Assembly (NCBI GenBank): GCA_002329325.1
Contig: DCTX01000023.1
Span: forward strand, 41,403 to 50,585
DNA from: Anaerolineales bacterium UBA1429
GTDB lineage: Bacteria > Chloroflexota > Anaerolineae > UBA1429
DNA length: 9,183 nucleotides
Direction of reading: 5' to 3'
Of the stretch, positions 6,711-9,183 are shown piece after piece. The position numbers were made by a program, and so were the translations under genes. The notes under the pieces were generated by a model. That model made no database searches. It had not been told where the DNA came from and was given only the letters and a program-made list of their open reading frames with translations. Each line of letters begins with the position of its first letter. Positions within the stretch are counted from its first letter, which is position 1.

Positions 6711-6754
6711 TAAAAACAAGAGTCTCAGCACCATAGAGGATGCAAAGACTCTCG
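6711..6754 (-). terminator. Attenuator terminator in the L10 leader
   Basis: On the minus strand, CGAGAGTCT (6754-6746) pairs with AGACTCTTG (6725-6717), nine pairs with one G-U. GCA...TGC inside the loop can extend the stem. It is followed by TGTTTTTAT, a run of five T at 6716-6712. This is a standard intrinsic terminator placed before the rplJ ribosome-binding site, within the cluster rather than at its end. It therefore looks like a conditional attenuator and not a transcript end. Its 5' arm overlaps the 3' arm of the hairpin at 6742-6778. Confidence 0.8.
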
Positions 6755-6861
6755 TCGGACTGACGCTCTGGTCTTTGCCTCGGCAGGCACCCTGATTAAG
6801 CGATGCTACGCGCCTGCTGTCTATGGCGAATTCGAACGCGAAAACGTGTTTCGGTTATCTG
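6711..6861 (-). promoter_or_regulatory. L10 (rplJL) mRNA leader with competing hairpins
   Basis: The gap between the rplA stop and the rplJ start is 171 bp, far longer than the others in this cluster. On the minus strand GCAAAGAC (6778-6771) pairs with GTCTTTGC (6749-6742), with a further CGTC/GACG stem inside. This antiterminator hairpin shares bases 6746-6749 with the terminator stem at 6717-6754, so only one can form. Just upstream is TGCCTGCCGAGGCA, which resembles the conserved TGCCGAGG element of the ribosomal protein L10 leader family. In Bacillus-type L10 leaders, surplus L10(L12)4 binds the leader and lowers rplJL expression. By analogy, binding here would favour the terminator. The class assignment rests on position, element and pairing; I could not run a covariance model. 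Nothing convincing as a separate promoter was seen in 6779-6861. Confidence 0.8.
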
Positions 6862-7578
6862 CTACTGACTTGCCCGCATGCTGGATGCGGCGGGAATGTC
6901 CAGGATGATGCCCGGGTTCATCGTCGAAGTGAGCACGGCGCGGCGGATGTACTGGCCGCGCGCCGAGGCCGGTCGCGCCGCAACCACGGCGTTCATCACC
7001 GCCGCCAGGTTGGCCATGATGGCATCCTCGCTAAAGCTCAGCTTGCCGATGGGAATGTGCAGGTTGGCGGTGCGGTCGGTGCGGAACTCGACACGCCCCT
7101 GCTTGAGCTCGCCGATGGCATGGGCGATATCCTCGGCCTGCACCACCGTGCCCGCGCGGGGGTTCGGCATAAGGCCGCGGGGGCCCAGCACACGCCCCAG
7201 ACGCCCGATCTTGCCCATCACCTGAGGGATCGCCACGGCCACATCAAACTCCAGCCAGCCGTTCTGGATGCGCTCGATGTACTCATCGGTGCCCACATAG
7301 TCGGCGCCTGCCTCGGTGGCGGCCTGCACGGCCTCGCCCTCGACAAAAGCCAACACGCGCACCTGCTGGCCGGTGCCCGCCGGCAGCATCACCGTGCTGC
7401 GCACCTGCTGATCGGCATGGCGCGGGTCCACATTCAGGCGCATGTGCAGCTCGATGGTCTGGTCAAACTTGGCGAGGGGCAGGCTCTTGAGGAGCGCCAC
7501 CGCCTCTTGCGGTAGATACTCTCTGGAGCGATCCACCATCTGGCGAGCCTCTAGATATCGTTTCCCGTGTGAAGCCAT
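6862..7578 (-). CDS. rplA: 50S ribosomal protein L1
   Basis: A 238-aa protein that forms the mobile L1 stalk at the ribosomal E site, binds 23S rRNA helices 76-78 and helps release deacylated tRNA. In many bacteria it also represses its own mRNA. The family signature is clear at about 125-145 ('GRLGRVLGPRGLMPNPRAG'), with 'KFDQTIELHMRLNVDPRHADQQVR' at 37-60 and the C-terminal 'LTSTMNPGI' at 216-224. The common family form of that last motif is STMGPG, so an Asn replaces the first Gly here. The ATG at 7578 has GGAGG five bases upstream. An in-frame ATG 16 codons earlier (7626) adds residues not found in the family and no better ribosome-binding site, so it was not used. The gene follows rplK after 93 bp and is followed by the L10 leader. 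Confidence 0.97.
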   Translation of the reverse strand: MASHGKRYLEARQMVDRSREYLPQEAVALLKSLPLAKFDQTIELHMRLNVDPRHADQQVRSTVMLPAGTGQQVRVLAFVEGEAVQAATEAGADYVGTDEYIERIQNGWLEFDVAVAIPQVMGKIGRLGRVLGPRGLMPNPRAGTVVQAEDIAHAIGELKQGRVEFRTDRTANLHIPIGKLSFSEDAIMANLAAVMNAVVAARPASARGQYIRRAVLTSTMNPGIILDIPAASSMRASQ

Positions 7579-7671
7579 CTTTTCCTCCGGGTGGTTCGAG
7601 CGGACGGGTCTTGTCCGTCCTCCCACGAATGCGAGCCGCCTCCCCCTGGGGGCAGCCCGTTTGGCAACCTA

Positions 7672-8097
7672 CTAGTCTGTGACGATGATGCCCATGCTGC
7701 GGGCTGTGCCCTCGATCTGCAGCATGGCGCCTTCCACATCCACGGCGTTGAGATCGGGCATCTTGAGCTCGGCGATCTCGCGCACCTGGGCACGGGTGAC
7801 CGTGCCGACCTTCTGCGTATTGGGCGCTGCAGAGCCCCGGGGCACGCCTGCGGCCCTCAGGAGCAAGTCCTTGGCCGGGGGCGTCTTGGTCTGGAATGTG
7901 AAGGAGCGATCCTGAAAGATCTGGATCTCCACCGGGATGACCATGCCGGTTTGGCCCTGGGTGCGCGCGTTATACTCTTTGCAGAATTGCATGATGTTCA
8001 CGCCGTGCTGGCCGAGGGCCGGGCCCACCGGGGGCGCCGGGTTGGCCTTACCGGCCTGAATCTGCAACTTGACGATGGCCATTACCTTTTTTGCCAT
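7672..8097 (-). CDS. rplK: 50S ribosomal protein L11
   Basis: A 141-aa protein of normal length that binds the GTPase-associated centre of 23S rRNA, and is known from other bacteria as the hinge contacted by elongation factors, by RelA and by thiazole antibiotics. The N-terminal domain shows 'VKLQIQAGKANPAPPVGPAL' at 9-28, the proline-rich helix next to the thiostrepton site, then 'GQHGVNIMQFCKEYNART' at 29-46. The C-terminal RNA-binding domain includes 'KTPPAKDLLLRAAG' at 71-84, 'KVGTVT' at 96-101 and 'DLNAVDVEGAMLQIEGTARSMGI' at 115-137. The ATG at 8097 has GAGG with about ten bases between it and the start; a second Met at residue 6 would cut into the conserved N-terminus. It follows nusG after 45 bp in the canonical order. 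Confidence 0.98.
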   Translation of the reverse strand: MAKKVMAIVKLQIQAGKANPAPPVGPALGQHGVNIMQFCKEYNARTQGQTGMVIPVEIQIFQDRSFTFQTKTPPAKDLLLRAAGVPRGSAAPNTQKVGTVTRAQVREIAELKMPDLNAVDVEGAMLQIEGTARSMGIIVTD

Positions 8098-8142
8098 TCA
8101 ACTCTACCTCACTGAGAGACTGCCAGGGCTGCCCAGGCGACC

Positions 8143-8811
8143 CTAGATCTTTTCCACCTGCAAAAAGTCCATCTCGACGGGCGTCTCGCGTCCAAAGAAG
8201 GACACCAGCACCCGGATCTTGCCGCGTTCCGGCAGGATCTCGTCTACCACGGCCATGAAATCGGCAAAGGGCCCCTCGACGATGCGCACCGTCTCGCCCA
8301 CGCGAAAGTTGACTTTGATGCGCGGCTGATCCGCCTTCATGCGCACCAGGATCTTGTCCACTTCCTCCTGGCTGAGCGGCATGGGCCGCGTCCCAGAGCC
8401 CACAAACCCGGTGACCCCCGGGGTGTTGCGCACCACGTACCAGGACTCCTCGTCCAGGATCATGTGCACCAGGATGTAGCCGGGGAACACCCGCTTGCTA
8501 TGGGTGCGGCGCTTGCCATCGCGGATCTCGACCTCTTCTTCGGTCGGGACGATGACGGCCTCGCTCACCCCCTCGGGCGCAAAGATCTTTTTCTGCATAT
8601 CCATAGATTCGATGCGCTGCTCGAGGTTCTGCTTGACCTTGTTCTCATAGCCCGAGTAACTATGGATCACATACCAGGCGCCCTGCTCCTCAGGCTCGGA
8701 GGCAGCGGCAGACGCCTCCTCGGCGACGGCATCCATGGCCAGCTCGTCGTCCTCCGGCGCATCCATTGATTGCTCCTGGCTCAGGCCAGGCTGCTCTTGC
8801 ATGGGATCCAT
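8143..8811 (-). CDS. nusG: Transcription termination/antitermination factor NusG
   Basis: The 222-aa frame encodes NusG, which binds the RNA polymerase clamp, affects pausing and elongation, and links polymerase to Rho or to the ribosome. An acidic, Ala/Glu-rich, probably disordered tail (1-44) precedes the NGN domain at about 45-155, with 'WYVIHSYSGYENKVKQNLEQ' at 46-65, 'RVFPGYILVHM' at 107-117 and 'WYVVRNTPGVTGFVG' at 124-138. The KOW domain follows at about 168-222 ('FRVGETVRIVEGPFADF', 'VLVSFFGRETPVEMDF'). The start is uncertain. The ATG at 8811 has only a weak GAGAGA upstream, whereas the in-frame ATG at 8766 (residue 16) has AGGAG six bases before it and would give a 207-aa protein. 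An ATG at residue 4 is also possible. The domain content is the same in each case. It lies 36 bp after secE and 45 bp before rplK. Confidence 0.96.
   Translation of the reverse strand: MDPMQEQPGLSQEQSMDAPEDDELAMDAVAEEASAAASEPEEQGAWYVIHSYSGYENKVKQNLEQRIESMDMQKKIFAPEGVSEAVIVPTEEEVEIRDGKRRTHSKRVFPGYILVHMILDEESWYVVRNTPGVTGFVGSGTRPMPLSQEEVDKILVRMKADQPRIKVNFRVGETVRIVEGPFADFMAVVDEILPERGKIRVLVSFFGRETPVEMDFLQVEKI
8764..8776 (-). promoter_or_regulatory. Alternative nusG start with a better ribosome-binding site
   Basis: On the minus strand the bases AGGAG-CAATCA-ATG place a five-base Shine-Dalgarno six bases before the ATG ending at 8766. The upstream candidate ATG at 8811 has only a weak purine stretch. 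On sequence alone this is the stronger initiation site, and it would shorten the acidic tail of NusG by 15 residues. Confidence 0.5.
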
Positions 8812-8847
8812 CTTGTTCTCTCTGCTGACTAGCGAAAGCGCGTGCTC

Positions 8848-9066
8848 TTAGCTCAGAATTAGGGCGAACAGTCGCGAGAAGATCCAGTCCACCAGGCCCA
8901 GGGCGAGGCTCATCGCCACCATGGTGGCCAGCACAACGCCCGTCAGGTTGAGGGCTGCCTGTCGAGAGGGCCACACGACCTTGCCGACCTCGGCCCGCAC
9001 CTCTCGGAAATAGCGGACGATCCGATTCTCTTTTTTCTCGCTCTTGACCGCTTTTTTCTTTGCCAC
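8848..9066 (-). CDS. secE: Preprotein translocase subunit SecE, GTG start
   Basis: A 72-aa single-span form of SecE, the essential clamp of the SecYEG protein-conducting channel in the cytoplasmic membrane. It has a basic N-terminus (MAKKKAVKSEKKENR), the conserved amphipathic helix 'RYFREVRAEVGKVVWPSRQ' at about 18-36, and one C-terminal membrane segment at about 39-70. Short one-helix SecE is the usual form outside the gamma-proteobacteria. The start is GTG at 9066-9064, with GAGGAG ending eight bases upstream; no ATG lies nearby, and the predicted protein starts as expected for the family. It is the first gene of the cluster seen here. The usual upstream neighbours, rpmG or a tRNA-Trp gene, are not in the 117 bases before it. 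Confidence 0.95.
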   Translation of the reverse strand: MAKKKAVKSEKKENRIVRYFREVRAEVGKVVWPSRQAALNLTGVVLATMVAMSLALGLVDWIFSRLFALILS

Positions 9067-9183
9067 GCCTGGGTCTCCTCAGCGAACACCCTTGAAACGG
9101 AACGGTTCCGGACAATCACAGACACCGTATGCCAGAACAGGCCACCGTGATACCTTGCCTACGATGCGCCTTGTGCGTCTGGG
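9067..9183 (-). promoter_or_regulatory. Upstream region of the secE cluster; no gene, one 13-bp dyad
   Basis: Apart from the GAGGAG ribosome-binding site of secE, this edge stretch has no recognisable gene on either strand. I looked for the C-terminus of ribosomal protein L33 and for a tRNA-Trp cloverleaf and saw neither. CGGAAC (9098-9103) and GTTCCG (9105-9110) form a near-perfect dyad around one G, which could be an operator or chance. No hexamer pair good enough to call a promoter was found, so transcription may enter from beyond the window. Confidence 0.35.

Noticed and set aside
6779..6861. A separate promoter for rplJL in the rplA-rplJ gap
   Set aside because: The AT-richer stretch was scanned on the minus strand. 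No -35/-10 pair with acceptable spacing was convincing, so read-through plus attenuation is preferred.

Overview
The window is GC-rich bacterial chromosome made mostly of core information-processing genes, with one exported surface-type protein and the end of a glycosyltransferase gene. The best guess for the source is a Chloroflexota bacterium (Anaerolineae/Caldilineae-like). This rests on the exported protein's PA14-PA14-golvesin-like architecture with C-terminal 'GFGxVW...VRxxLG' repeats, and on general sequence character. It is an inference from family knowledge, not a database match.

Layout. Positions 1-732 (+) hold the 3' part of a family-4 glycosyltransferase gene whose N-terminus lies outside the window. 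Positions 733-1045 have no gene but carry an 89-bp tandem repeat (two full copies and about half a third, 754-978). Positions 1046-2893 (-) encode a 615-aa secreted multidomain carbohydrate-binding-type protein. Positions 2894-3145 are a divergent promoter region with one good sigma-70-type promoter facing each way. Positions 3146-5479 (+) are topA, DNA topoisomerase I with four C-terminal zinc fingers. Positions 5480-5715 separate convergent gene ends and hold a chain of hairpins, the last a perfect 16-bp palindrome. From 9066 down to 5716, all on the minus strand, runs the classic secE-nusG-rplK-rplA-rplJ-rplL cluster. Positions 9067-9183 are upstream of secE and show no gene.

How the genes work together. 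The minus-strand cluster encodes a Sec translocon subunit (SecE), a transcription elongation factor (NusG), and the ribosomal L11, L1, L10 and L7/L12 proteins that form the GTPase-associated stalk and the L1 stalk. The rplA-rplJ gap contains mutually exclusive antiterminator and terminator hairpins and a very strong Shine-Dalgarno before a TTG start. This is the layout expected of an L10 leader that adjusts L10/L12 output to supply. The cluster does not continue into rpoBC: rplL ends against the convergent topA.

Most of the window is ordinary housekeeping sequence. I found no convincing new enzyme or defence system. The points worth a second look are the regulatory RNA before rplJ, the 89-bp tandem repeat, the hairpin chain at 5605-5700, the modular exported protein, and the uncertain nusG start.
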